A stretch of 21,717 bases of DNA. Source: Caenibius sp964466155 (GTDB lineage Bacteria; Pseudomonadota; Alphaproteobacteria; Sphingomonadales; Sphingomonadaceae). Under the pieces are notes generated by a model, which worked only from the letters and a program-made list of their open reading frames with translations, was not told the origin of the DNA and made no database searches. Below, in pieces: positions 14,604-21,717 of this stretch (position 1 is the first letter of the stretch; every line of letters starts with the position of its first letter). The DNA lies in the NCBI GenBank assembly GCA_964466155.1, contig CAYXMY010000048.1, forward strand, positions 1-21,717, given 5' to 3'. Position numbers and translations under genes: made by a program.

Positions 14604-15422
14604 ATGAAATCGGTTGTCGTTCATGTCGCGAATGACGAAGCGCAGGAGGCCCGGTATCAGGTTGCGGCCGATATCGTGCGGGCTTTCGAAGGGCACCTCA
14701 CCTGTGTGCAGGCATCCGCTCCGGTCGACGCCTATATCCCCATCGATCCTTATGGCGGGGCGGCGTTCATGAGCGATGTCTTCGAAAAGATGCGCCAGGC
14801 GGAAGAGGATTTCCGCCGCCAGATCGAGGCCCGGCTGGCCAAGGAAGGGCTGAACTGGGACTGGCATTGCCATGCTGGTTCGCCCGCGCGGTTGCTGATC
14901 AGCCATAGCTGGCTGGCCGATCTCGTCGTGGTCGGCGCGCCATCCGCCAATTGGGCCGTGCGCCTCAGCACGCCGCCCATCGCGGCCGAAGTCGTCACCC
15001 GCGCACCGGCGCCGACGCTGGTCGTACCGGAAACGGCGAAGGGGCTGGACATCGGCGGGCATGCCGCCGTCGCCTGGAACGGTTCGCCCGAATCCTGCCA
15101 GGCCGTGCGCGCGGCGCTGCCCTTGCTCCAGCAGGCGCAGGCGGTCACCCTGATCTGTGTCGAAAAGGACGAAGGCGGCGATCTGCCGCCTTTGCAGGCT
15201 GCCGCATACCTGTCGCGCCATGGCGTGGCGTGTGAAATCGCGGAAGTGCAGATGGGCGCTCGCTCGGTGGCCGAAACGCTGCGCGATGCCGCGCTCGACC
15301 GGCAGGCGGCCTATCTGGCGATGGGGGCCTATGGCCATTCGCGCTGGCAGGAAAACCTGCTTGGCGGTGTTACCCGCGATATGCTGATCGCAACGCCCTT
15401 GCCGCTGCTTCTGGCGCATTGA
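14604..15422 (+). CDS. Universal stress protein, two tandem Usp domains
   Basis: A 272-residue cytoplasmic protein made of two UspA folds, residues 1-143 and about 150-272. The first has an Asp-Leu-Val-Val-Val-Gly block (104-111). The second carries the nucleotide-binding pattern G-x2-G-x9-G-[ST] as GAYGHSRWQENLLGGVTR (from 241), with Gly in place of the final Ser/Thr, so ATP binding may be altered. Tandem Usp proteins are linked to stress survival under starvation or low oxygen. The start has a strong AAGGAG site nine bases upstream. It follows a DUF2585 gene by 21 bp. A GC hairpin follows the stop. Confidence 0.9.
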   Translation: MKSVVVHVANDEAQEARYQVAADIVRAFEGHLTCVQASAPVDAYIPIDPYGGAAFMSDVFEKMRQAEEDFRRQIEARLAKEGLNWDWHCHAGSPARLLISHSWLADLVVVGAPSANWAVRLSTPPIAAEVVTRAPAPTLVVPETAKGLDIGGHAAVAWNGSPESCQAVRAALPLLQQAQAVTLICVEKDEGGDLPPLQAAAYLSRHGVACEIAEVQMGARSVAETLRDAALDRQAAYLAMGAYGHSRWQENLLGGVTRDMLIATPLPLLLAH

Positions 15423-15442
15423 CGGGGGCTTCCCCTCCCCCG
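15423..15442 (+). terminator. GC hairpin after the Usp gene, possible terminator
   Basis: CGGGGG-CTTCCCCT-CCCCCG forms a perfect 6-bp stem starting directly after the TGA. The T-tract is missing (GCCTTGCTTC follows), so it may only weaken read-through to the outer-membrane protein gene. The rest of the gap to 15521 shows only the AAGGAG ribosome site of the next gene. Confidence 0.4.
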
Positions 15443-15521
15443 GCCTTGCTTCATGGTGCTGGATTTGCGGGCACAAAATGCGTAGCGGCACGTTGATCCG
15501 GCACCAAGGAGCAGTGACATT

Positions 15522-16376
15522 ATGATCAAGGACCTCCTTTCCGTTGCCGGCCTGTGCACGGCATTCGTGGCTGCGCCGGCCTTCGCGCAGGATGCGCGGC
15601 CTGCCGGCGATAATGAACCGAGCGTTTTCGATGGCGATTGGCTGAGCGTCGGCATCGGTGTCGGCTATGGCCCTTCCTACGATGGGTCGGATGATTACGT
15701 TGCCTATCCGATTCCGGCGATACAGGGGCAACTGGGCGGAATCGGCATTCGCCCACGCACGCGCGGGATAGCGCTCGATCTGATTCCGGATTCCGGCAAG
15801 AAGGTGAGCCTCGATTTCGGCCCGGCGATAAGCTTGCGTACGAACCGCGCGGGGCAGATCGGGGACAAGGTTGTGCGTTCGCTGGGCAAGCTGGACAAGG
15901 CGGCGGAAATCGGCCCGTCCGCGGGGGTGACGGTGTCGCGCGTGCTCAATCCCTACGATTCGCTGTCGTTCAGCGCCGATGTCGCATGGGATGTCGCCGG
16001 GGCGCACAAGGGCATGGTCGTGACCCCGTCGATCAGCTATTTCACCCCGGTCAGCCGCGGTGCGCTGGTGTCGGTGAATTTCGACGCCGAATATGCGGGC
16101 AATCGCTTCGCCGATTATTACTATTCGGTATCCCCCGCGCAGAGCGCGATCAGCGGGCTCAGTCCGTTCGAAGCGCGCAAGGGTTTTACCAAGGCAGGTG
16201 TGACCGTGATCAGCGCGATCGATCTCGATGGCGATCTGCTGAACGGCGGCTTCGCCATCGTTGCGGGCGGCGGCTATGCGCGGATGCTGGGCGATGCGAA
16301 GGATTCGCCGTTTACATCCGAACGCGGCAGCCCGAACCAGTGGATGGGTGCCGTCGGGGTGGGCTACACCTTCTGA
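15522..16376 (+). CDS. MipA/OmpV-family outer-membrane protein
   Basis: A 284-residue outer-membrane beta-barrel. Residues 1-22 are a signal peptide with cleavage after AFA. The mature part alternates hydrophobic and polar residues in amphipathic strands and ends in GVGYTF, with the terminal Phe required for assembly by the BAM machinery. The first strand block SVGIGVGYGPSYDGSDDY (42-59) is characteristic of MipA/OmpV proteins. The family is thought to be structural or porin-like; MipA of E. coli links murein synthase and hydrolase. The ATG at 15522 has AAGGAG about 10 bases upstream. It is convergent with the S9 peptidase gene, 24 bp apart, without a clear terminator between them. Confidence 0.88.
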   Translation: MIKDLLSVAGLCTAFVAAPAFAQDARPAGDNEPSVFDGDWLSVGIGVGYGPSYDGSDDYVAYPIPAIQGQLGGIGIRPRTRGIALDLIPDSGKKVSLDFGPAISLRTNRAGQIGDKVVRSLGKLDKAAEIGPSAGVTVSRVLNPYDSLSFSADVAWDVAGAHKGMVVTPSISYFTPVSRGALVSVNFDAEYAGNRFADYYYSVSPAQSAISGLSPFEARKGFTKAGVTVISAIDLDGDLLNGGFAIVAGGGYARMLGDAKDSPFTSERGSPNQWMGAVGVGYTF

Positions 16377-16400
16377 TGCCGCTGGCGGCCCGCGCCTGCG

Positions 16401-18437
16401 CTATTTGCCCAGCGCTTCTTCCGGTAGCGCGGGGCGCGGTGCGGGCAGGGGGGCGTTGCGCTTGCCGGTCTTAAGGTAGGTGTCGAACCATTCCATCATC
16501 CGCAGATTGAAATCGTAGCGCGCTGCCGCCCGGCGGTTGCCGTGGCCTTCGCCAGGATAGAGCACCAGCCGCACCGGCGTATCGGGCCGGCGCACTTTCA
16601 GGTGGCGGTACAGTTCCATACTCTGCGCCGGATTGACGCGCGGATCGGCCGCGCCATGCAGGATCAGCAGCGGGGTGGTCGCCTTGCCGGTGTGATAGAT
16701 CGGGCTGCGCTCCAGCAGGTGCTGCCATTCGTCCCACGGATATTTCAATTCGTGAACCAGCCGCATTTCGGTGGGAATGTCGGTGGTGCCGAACTTGCTG
16801 ATGAGATCGGAAATGCCGATGAACATCACCCCGGCGGCGAATTCCTCGCTCTGTGCGGTGGCGGCCCAGGCGGTGGCGAACCCGCCGTAGGAACCGCCGG
16901 TCATCCCCACGCGGCTGGGATCGGCCACGCCTTGCGCCACCAGCGCACGCTTGCCATCGATCAGATCGTCAAACTCCTTGCCCGCGTAATCGTTCTGATG
17001 CTGCCTGGAAAAGGCGGTGCCATAAGCGGTGGAACCGCGATAATTGGGCAGGAACACGGCATAACCCCGGCCTGCGGCGACCTGGCCCGGCCCGCCGTAA
17101 TTCGTCACCCAACCGTTCGATTCATGCGATTCCGGCCCACCATGCACATCGAGGATGGTAGGCGCCCCGCCGCGCGGAACGCCGCCCACCGGTTCGATCA
17201 GCACGCCTTCGATGCTTTGTCCGTCGCGTGCGGTGTAGGTCACGGTGCGCTGCCGCCCCAAATCGATTCCGGACAGCCACGGATTGTGCCGGGTCCACCG
17301 GGCGAAGCGGCCATTGGCGAGGACAAACAGTTCCCCCGGATGGCTCGGGCTATCGGCCCTGACGGCGATGGTTGGCCCCGCCGCTTTCACCCGTTGGAGG
17401 ATCAACTCGCCCGCGTCGATCTCGCTCTGGAGGGAACCGTCCGCGCCATAGATACGCAGCAGGCTCTGCGCGCCTTTGTGGATCGCTGCGGCCAGCCGCC
17501 CGTCGGGCAGCCAGGTGGAATCGACCGCCGCTTCCGCCGCTCCGGCATTGAGCGGATGCAGCGCCCCGCTGGCGAGATCGACGCGGTAGAGCGTGGTGGG
17601 CGCTGGATCATGTTCGTCCACCGCGGCCAGCAGCGCCAGCATGCGGCCATCGGGGGAGAGTTCGGGATCGGCGATCTTGCCCGGCGTTTCGATGGTTCTG
17701 CCGATTTTGCCCGTCGCCAGATCGAGCACGGCCATGCGCTGGCGGGTGTAGCTGTCGTCGACGCTGGGCGTGGGGGCGGTGGTGACGATTGCGGTGCGTC
17801 CGTCCGGCGCGACCTGGATGGCGCTCACCTGGGCGGAGAGCGGAATGGCGCGGGGGCGTTTGTCCACGCCCTTGGCCTGCACTTTCGCGGCGAACAGGCG
17901 GTCGGGGCGCCATTCTTCTTCGTAGATTTCCGCGGTGAAACCGGCCTTGGCCTCCACCTGCCGGCGTTCGTCCTTGGCCGGGGTGGCCAGCAGATACAGC
18001 GTGCCGCCATCGGGCGCCCATGCGTAATCGATCACATCGGCATCGTCTATCGCCGCGATCTTGCGATGCCCCCCGCCATCCACCGGAATGGCCCAGACGG
18101 CATCCTTTTCATCCTTGGTGCCCCAGATGAAGCTGATCGTCCGCCCGTCCGGCGAAAAGCGGACGGTGGAAACGTCCATGTCGGCGGGCAGGAAGTCGCG
18201 CAATTGCTCCGCCCCCCAGGCGAGATGGAGCTGCTGCCTGACGGTGCCGTTCTTTTCCCCCTGCGTCACATCGGGCAGGCGCAAGCTGGTATAGTCGATT
18301 CGCTCGCCATCGGGTTCTACGGCGATTTCCCCCACCTGTTCGATCCGGGCGACGTCTTCCGGGGTCATCGGCCGCGCGTAAAGCGCGGCAGGGGCCACCA
18401 GCGCGAGCGTGGCAAGCGGAAGGAAAAGCGGGCGCAT
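16401..18437 (-). CDS. Secreted S9-family peptidase (acylaminoacyl-peptidase/dipeptidyl-peptidase type)
   Basis: A 678-residue exported serine peptidase. Residues 1-21 are a signal peptide (ends ALYARP). Residues about 25-390 form a beta-propeller with repeated SPDGR/APDGR blades, and about 400-650 the alpha/beta-hydrolase domain. The triad is Ser516 (TGGSYGGF), Asp598 (HGAADPRV) and His632 (GEGHGN). S9 peptidases of this form trim short peptides in the periplasm. The start at 18437 has GGGAG five bases upstream, and the frame before it is not coding-like. Its leader holds a three-way-junction-like set of inverted repeats. It follows an acyltransferase gene by 121 bp in the same direction, so read-through is possible. 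Confidence 0.9.
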   Translation of the reverse strand: MRPLFLPLATLALVAPAALYARPMTPEDVARIEQVGEIAVEPDGERIDYTSLRLPDVTQGEKNGTVRQQLHLAWGAEQLRDFLPADMDVSTVRFSPDGRTISFIWGTKDEKDAVWAIPVDGGGHRKIAAIDDADVIDYAWAPDGGTLYLLATPAKDERRQVEAKAGFTAEIYEEEWRPDRLFAAKVQAKGVDKRPRAIPLSAQVSAIQVAPDGRTAIVTTAPTPSVDDSYTRQRMAVLDLATGKIGRTIETPGKIADPELSPDGRMLALLAAVDEHDPAPTTLYRVDLASGALHPLNAGAAEAAVDSTWLPDGRLAAAIHKGAQSLLRIYGADGSLQSEIDAGELILQRVKAAGPTIAVRADSPSHPGELFVLANGRFARWTRHNPWLSGIDLGRQRTVTYTARDGQSIEGVLIEPVGGVPRGGAPTILDVHGGPESHESNGWVTNYGGPGQVAAGRGYAVFLPNYRGSTAYGTAFSRQHQNDYAGKEFDDLIDGKRALVAQGVADPSRVGMTGGSYGGFATAWAATAQSEEFAAGVMFIGISDLISKFGTTDIPTEMRLVHELKYPWDEWQHLLERSPIYHTGKATTPLLILHGAADPRVNPAQSMELYRHLKVRRPDTPVRLVLYPGEGHGNRRAAARYDFNLRMMEWFDTYLKTGKRNAPLPAPRPALPEEALGK

Positions 18438-18460
18438 GGCGTCTCCCTGTTTTTGTCTCG

Positions 18461-18527
18461 CCCCGGCGGGCGGGCGTGTCCCTGTTGGCTGGTGTAGCCG
18501 CTTGTCTTGCCGCTGCAAGCGCCGGGG
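18461..18527 (-). ncRNA. Structured leader of the S9 peptidase gene, three-way-junction-like
   Basis: On the minus strand an outer 8-bp pair CCCCGGCG (18527-18520) / CGCCGGGG (18468-18461) encloses two hairpins. The first is CTTGC-AGCG-GCAAG (18519-18506), which abuts the outer stem without spacer. The second is GGCT-ACACC-AGCC (18499-18487). The 18 bases 18486-18469 are unpaired. It ends 23 bases before the peptidase ATG. It matches no RNA family I recognise; it could be a regulatory leader or an intercistronic structure. Confidence 0.35.
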
Positions 18528-18558
18528 TGCGTTTGCCCGAGGGGGTGGGGCAGGATTT

Positions 18559-19653
18559 TCAGGCGGTTATGCCACTGGCGCGCCTGCGCGGGGCGAGCAG
18601 CACTTTCCACGCGCCCTTCGTCCGTTCGATCAACGGCCCGATCAGCACGCACAGGCCGGTCACGCCCAGGAACACGGCGGCGACTTGCCATGGATCGTGT
18701 TCGTCATAGGCAAAGGCGGCGTGGGCGAAGCGCAGCATTGGATAATGCAGGAGATAGAGCGCGAAGGTCGATTGCGCGAACCACCGGATCGCCCCGCGCC
18801 ATGGGGAAAGCAGTCCGTCCAATGCGGCGGCAAGGCCATGCGCGCCAATGAAGTGTGCGGCCACCAGCGGGCCGATGATGTAGCTGGAAAGAAATTCGTC
18901 CGAAAAGCCGAGGTATGTCCCCACGTTGTCCGGACCGAGGGCGGCGGCGGTGATGTCCCGCAGAAAGAGCGGCAGACCGCTCCAGCGATAAAGCGCATAA
19001 ATCGCAACGGAACCGATCAGCAGCAGCGCCGATTTGTCCGCCGGGAGCGTTTCTCGCCGGGTGCGTTTCCACGCCCACACGCCCAGCCACCAGATCGGGG
19101 CGAGCAGCATGATCTTCGGTCCGGCGGCCAGTATTGCCAGCCCCGCCGCCGCCCGCCCTTTCCAGCCGGGAATATAGAACAGCGCGGCGAAGATCGCATA
19201 ATACACCGCCTCGTATCCCAGCGACCACCACGGGCCGTTGGAGAAGACGCGGATATTCGCGAACCACAGTTCGTTGGTGAAAGTCAGCGCACGGATCGCC
19301 CGCCACACCGGATCGCTCGCCTGATACCACCACGAGGCATAGGCGGCGGGATCGAGCGTGCTGCCCCAGCGATCGAGCAGGATGGTGATGGCGAGCGCGG
19401 GCATGGCCACAGACCACAACCGCGCCAGACGGCTGCGCGCGTAGTTGCCGAGAGTATGCTCCTTCTCTTCCGCCGCGTAGGCGATGACGAAGCCGGAGAG
19501 GACGAAGAATACCATCACCGCATCGTTGCCCAGCAACCGCCAGTACAGCAGCATGCCCCCGCTCAGTTCCGGATAAGCGAGATGGGTGACGAGCACGGCC
19601 AGCGCCGCGCCGAACCGCACAATATCGAGATAGAGGGAAAGGCCCCTGGTCAT
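18559..19653 (-). CDS. Acyltransferase-3 family membrane protein
   Basis: A 364-residue inner-membrane protein with about ten helices of the acyltransferase-3 (PF01757) family, which moves acyl groups such as acetyl from the cytoplasm to sugars of exopolysaccharide, O-antigen or other envelope molecules. The family R-x10-H pair is Arg13 and His24 (LDIVRFGAALAVLVTH), and the second signature FFVLSGFVI lies at 49-57. The C-terminus ends in a basic tail RRRASG without an extra SGNH domain. It begins 24 bp after the stop of the sterol-desaturase-type gene, so the two are probably co-transcribed. The ribosome site (GAGCAG) is weak. The substrate is unknown, and no polysaccharide genes are near. 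Confidence 0.87.
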   Translation of the reverse strand: MTRGLSLYLDIVRFGAALAVLVTHLAYPELSGGMLLYWRLLGNDAVMVFFVLSGFVIAYAAEEKEHTLGNYARSRLARLWSVAMPALAITILLDRWGSTLDPAAYASWWYQASDPVWRAIRALTFTNELWFANIRVFSNGPWWSLGYEAVYYAIFAALFYIPGWKGRAAAGLAILAAGPKIMLLAPIWWLGVWAWKRTRRETLPADKSALLLIGSVAIYALYRWSGLPLFLRDITAAALGPDNVGTYLGFSDEFLSSYIIGPLVAAHFIGAHGLAAALDGLLSPWRGAIRWFAQSTFALYLLHYPMLRFAHAAFAYDEHDPWQVAAVFLGVTGLCVLIGPLIERTKGAWKVLLAPRRRASGITA

Positions 19654-19677
19654 GGTTCGCTGCTCAACGCGTCCCGA

Positions 19678-20706
19678 TCACACGCCCGCTTCGGGCTGCG
19701 GTGCGGCGTTCGGCGCGGGGCTGGCGGTTCCGCCACCATTCTTGGAACTGCGGCGGATCGCGCGCCAGGCATAAACGAACGGTTCCAGCATCGCGGCGGC
19801 CAGATGCGGGTGGGGCTGCACCGTCTCGTCGCCGATGCCGAATTGCAGCTCTTCCCGTTCCTTCGGCTGGTAATGCGTGCCCAGAAGCCAGTCCCAGATT
19901 GCCAGCACTTCGCCGAAATTCCGGTCGAAATGCTGCTCCGCCTTGCTGTGGTGGATCTGGTGCAGCGCCGGGCTGACCAAGATCTTGTCCAGCACCGGCC
20001 CATAAGACAGCCAGATATGCGAATGGCGCAAGCTGGCGGCCAGGAAGGCGAAGGCGACGAAGCCGTAATCCACCATGGCCAGCAGGTGCAGTTCGCCCGA
20101 AACGCCGAAGAGATAGACGATTACGCCCTGCAACGGGGCCACGGTCACGCAATCGACCGCAACCCCCAGCACCGAATAGACCGGATGCTTGCGCAGCAAG
20201 GTCAGCGGATTCAGTTCCTCGGCCGAATGGTGCACCCGGTGAAAAGCCCACAGTACCGGCACCTGATGCGACAGCCGGTGCGTCACATAGGTGCCGAAAT
20301 CCATCGCCAGCAACAGCAACGCGGCGAGCAGGATGGATGCCGCGGGGCCGCTGGCGCGGGGCGCAGCCGGGCCGATCAGCGCGGTCAGCCCACCCGCCAG
20401 CAGGCCCGCGACGGCAATGGTGGAAAGCACCCGGGCGAACCACACCATCGGCGTCAGCAGTTTGTCGAACACCACGATCTGCACATCCACCGCGAAAGTG
20501 CGCGACCAATAGACACGGCGGGGGAAAGCATGGCGCAGATAAGCCCTGAGGCTGAAGTTTTCGCGGCCATGGTAATATCTGAAGGCAAGGCCGCCGATCA
20601 CGAAGCTGACGGCGATTGCCAGCAGCCCGTCGCGCGCGGTGGGCGAAAGGAAATGGCCGCCAATGCGGCCGAGCAGCCAGATGCCGCCTTCCGTCAGCCC
20701 ATCCAT
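19678..20706 (-). CDS. Sterol desaturase / fatty-acid hydroxylase family protein
   Basis: A 342-residue membrane protein with the di-iron histidine boxes of the sterol desaturase/fatty-acid hydroxylase superfamily: HRLSH (143-147), HRVHH (156-160), His228 (RHSHIW) and HQIHH (249-253). Hydrophobic segments lie around 28-44, 94-113 and 123-141. These enzymes insert oxygen or a double bond into lipid chains at the membrane with O2. The true substrate is open: a fatty acyl chain, a sterol-like lipid or, since crtI is in this window, a carotenoid ring (CrtG and CrtZ belong to the same superfamily). The ATG at 20706 is chosen because the frame upstream is Arg/Cys-rich and unlike the family. It is divergent from the thiC riboswitch and heads an operon with the acyltransferase. 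Confidence 0.85.
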   Translation of the reverse strand: MDGLTEGGIWLLGRIGGHFLSPTARDGLLAIAVSFVIGGLAFRYYHGRENFSLRAYLRHAFPRRVYWSRTFAVDVQIVVFDKLLTPMVWFARVLSTIAVAGLLAGGLTALIGPAAPRASGPAASILLAALLLLAMDFGTYVTHRLSHQVPVLWAFHRVHHSAEELNPLTLLRKHPVYSVLGVAVDCVTVAPLQGVIVYLFGVSGELHLLAMVDYGFVAFAFLAASLRHSHIWLSYGPVLDKILVSPALHQIHHSKAEQHFDRNFGEVLAIWDWLLGTHYQPKEREELQFGIGDETVQPHPHLAAAMLEPFVYAWRAIRRSSKNGGGTASPAPNAAPQPEAGV

Positions 20707-20828
20707 ATGCGCGCATGCTCCTGCATCGAAGCTGCCCGAATACCGCGAGACGCAGCCGGTGAACAGCGCGCATGCGGAAAACCGTGTGCCGTTCCGCGGC
20801 TGGCGCAAGAAACAGCGCCGGATCGCAC

Positions 20829-20857
20829 TGGACGGCGTGCGGGCGCTGCCGTAAAGT
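20829..20857 (+). promoter_or_regulatory. Candidate thiC promoter
   Basis: TGGACG (20829-20834) and TAAAGT (20852-20857) are separated by 17 bases, each matching four of six consensus bases. Transcription would begin at the 5' edge of the riboswitch aptamer. The other bases of 20707-20828 show no gene or repeat. Confidence 0.35.
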
Positions 20858-20860
20858 CTC

Positions 20861-20953
20861 CCCATCCCCGGGGAGCCAGTGTTGGCTGAGAGGGGCCGGT
20901 CATGCGGCCCGACCCGTCGAACCTGAACCCGTTAGCACGGGCGGAGGGAAGGG
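20861..20953 (+). promoter_or_regulatory. TPP riboswitch (THI-box) aptamer upstream of thiC
   Basis: The aptamer shows the conserved CTGAGA (20886-20891) and the GAACCTGA ... GCGGAGGGA core (20919-20949). Helices can be drawn: P1 CCCATCCC/GGGAAGGG (20861-20868/20946-20953), P2 AGCC/GGCT (20874-20877/20884-20887), P3 GGGCC/GGCCC (20893-20897/20906-20910) and a distal CCCGT/ACGGG hairpin (20928-20941). It binds thiamine pyrophosphate and reduces expression of the biosynthetic gene after it. Confidence 0.95.
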
Positions 20954-20963
20954 TTGCCGCATC

Positions 20964-20999
20964 GGCGCTCCCCATTCCTCCGTCCATCCGAGGAGCGCC
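20964..20999 (+). promoter_or_regulatory. Ribosome-site sequestering hairpin (riboswitch expression platform)
   Basis: GGCGCTCC (20964-20971) and GGAGCGCC (20992-20999) are perfect 8-bp arms; the right arm holds the thiC ribosome site AGGAG six bases before the ATG. No T-tract follows, so control is at translation. The left arm can instead pair with the aptamer's 5' strand: GGGGAGC (20870-20876) with GCTCCCC (20967-20973), seven pairs. Confidence 0.75.
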
Positions 21000-21001
21000 A
21001 T

Positions 21002-21717
<716 letters not shown>

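Noticed and set aside
14319..16007. 562-codon minus-strand open frame opposite DUF2585, Usp and OmpV genes
   Set aside because: It spans three unrelated real genes and the intergenic gaps between them. The product has no domain pattern.
19678..20706. Firm naming of the hydroxylase as CrtG or CrtZ
   Set aside because: The histidine boxes are shared by the whole superfamily and the length (342) exceeds CrtZ. Sequence alone does not decide the substrate.
16542..20889. Very long open frames on the plus strand opposite the S9 peptidase, acyltransferase and hydroxylase genes (about 650 and 826 codons)
   Set aside because: They are antisense to genes with complete catalytic motifs. Their translations are Arg/His/Gly/Pro-rich with no recognisable domain, as expected from G/C-biased third positions that remove stop codons.

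Overview
The window looks like chromosomal DNA of a high-GC alphaproteobacterium, most likely a sphingomonad (Novosphingobium/Sphingobium/Erythrobacter-like). The reasons are the mix of a UPF0314/DUF2585 membrane protein, a bacterial-type phytoene desaturase, a MipA/OmpV porin-like protein, secreted S9 peptidases and a ThiC under a THI-box, together with strongly G/C-biased third codon positions. The genus is inference; no rRNA or marker gene is present.

Layout. (1) 1-3,060: the 3' end of a tRNA-Gly(GCC), then a visibly less G/C-rich accessory stretch. It holds a secreted lipase-type hydrolase divergent from a PadR regulator, with a 17-bp dyad inside the shared promoter, and a VOC/glyoxalase-fold protein. 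(2) 3,059-5,957: two tandem paralogous dienelactone-hydrolase-like enzymes with a Cys nucleophile, in an operon that ends at a clear intrinsic terminator and is divergent from a LysR regulator, with a 22-bp imperfect dyad between them. (3) 6,040-9,000: a degenerate TMEM165/GDT1-like membrane protein, a Dps ferritin with a textbook terminator, a NUDIX hydrolase, and convergent DNA polymerase IV. (4) 9,064-11,795: a Bcr/CflA-type MFS exporter translationally overlapped with GlpD. (5) 11,797-13,916 on the minus strand: crtI overlapped with a LOG-family phosphoribohydrolase. (6) 13,992-16,376: DUF2585 membrane protein, tandem-domain universal stress protein, MipA/OmpV outer-membrane protein. (7) 16,401-20,706 on the minus strand: sterol desaturase/fatty-acid hydroxylase, acyltransferase-3, and a secreted S9 peptidase preceded by a three-way-junction-like inverted-repeat structure. 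(8) 20,852-21,717: TPP riboswitch and the N-terminal third of thiC.

The genes are mostly ordinary housekeeping and stress/envelope functions arranged in short two-gene units. No CRISPR array, insertion sequence, prophage or defence cassette is visible. The most interesting signals are regulatory: the two regulator-proximal dyads; a TPP riboswitch whose 5' aptamer strand can compete for the anti-Shine-Dalgarno strand; the structured leader of the S9 peptidase; and a GDT1-like protein that has lost both signature glutamates.
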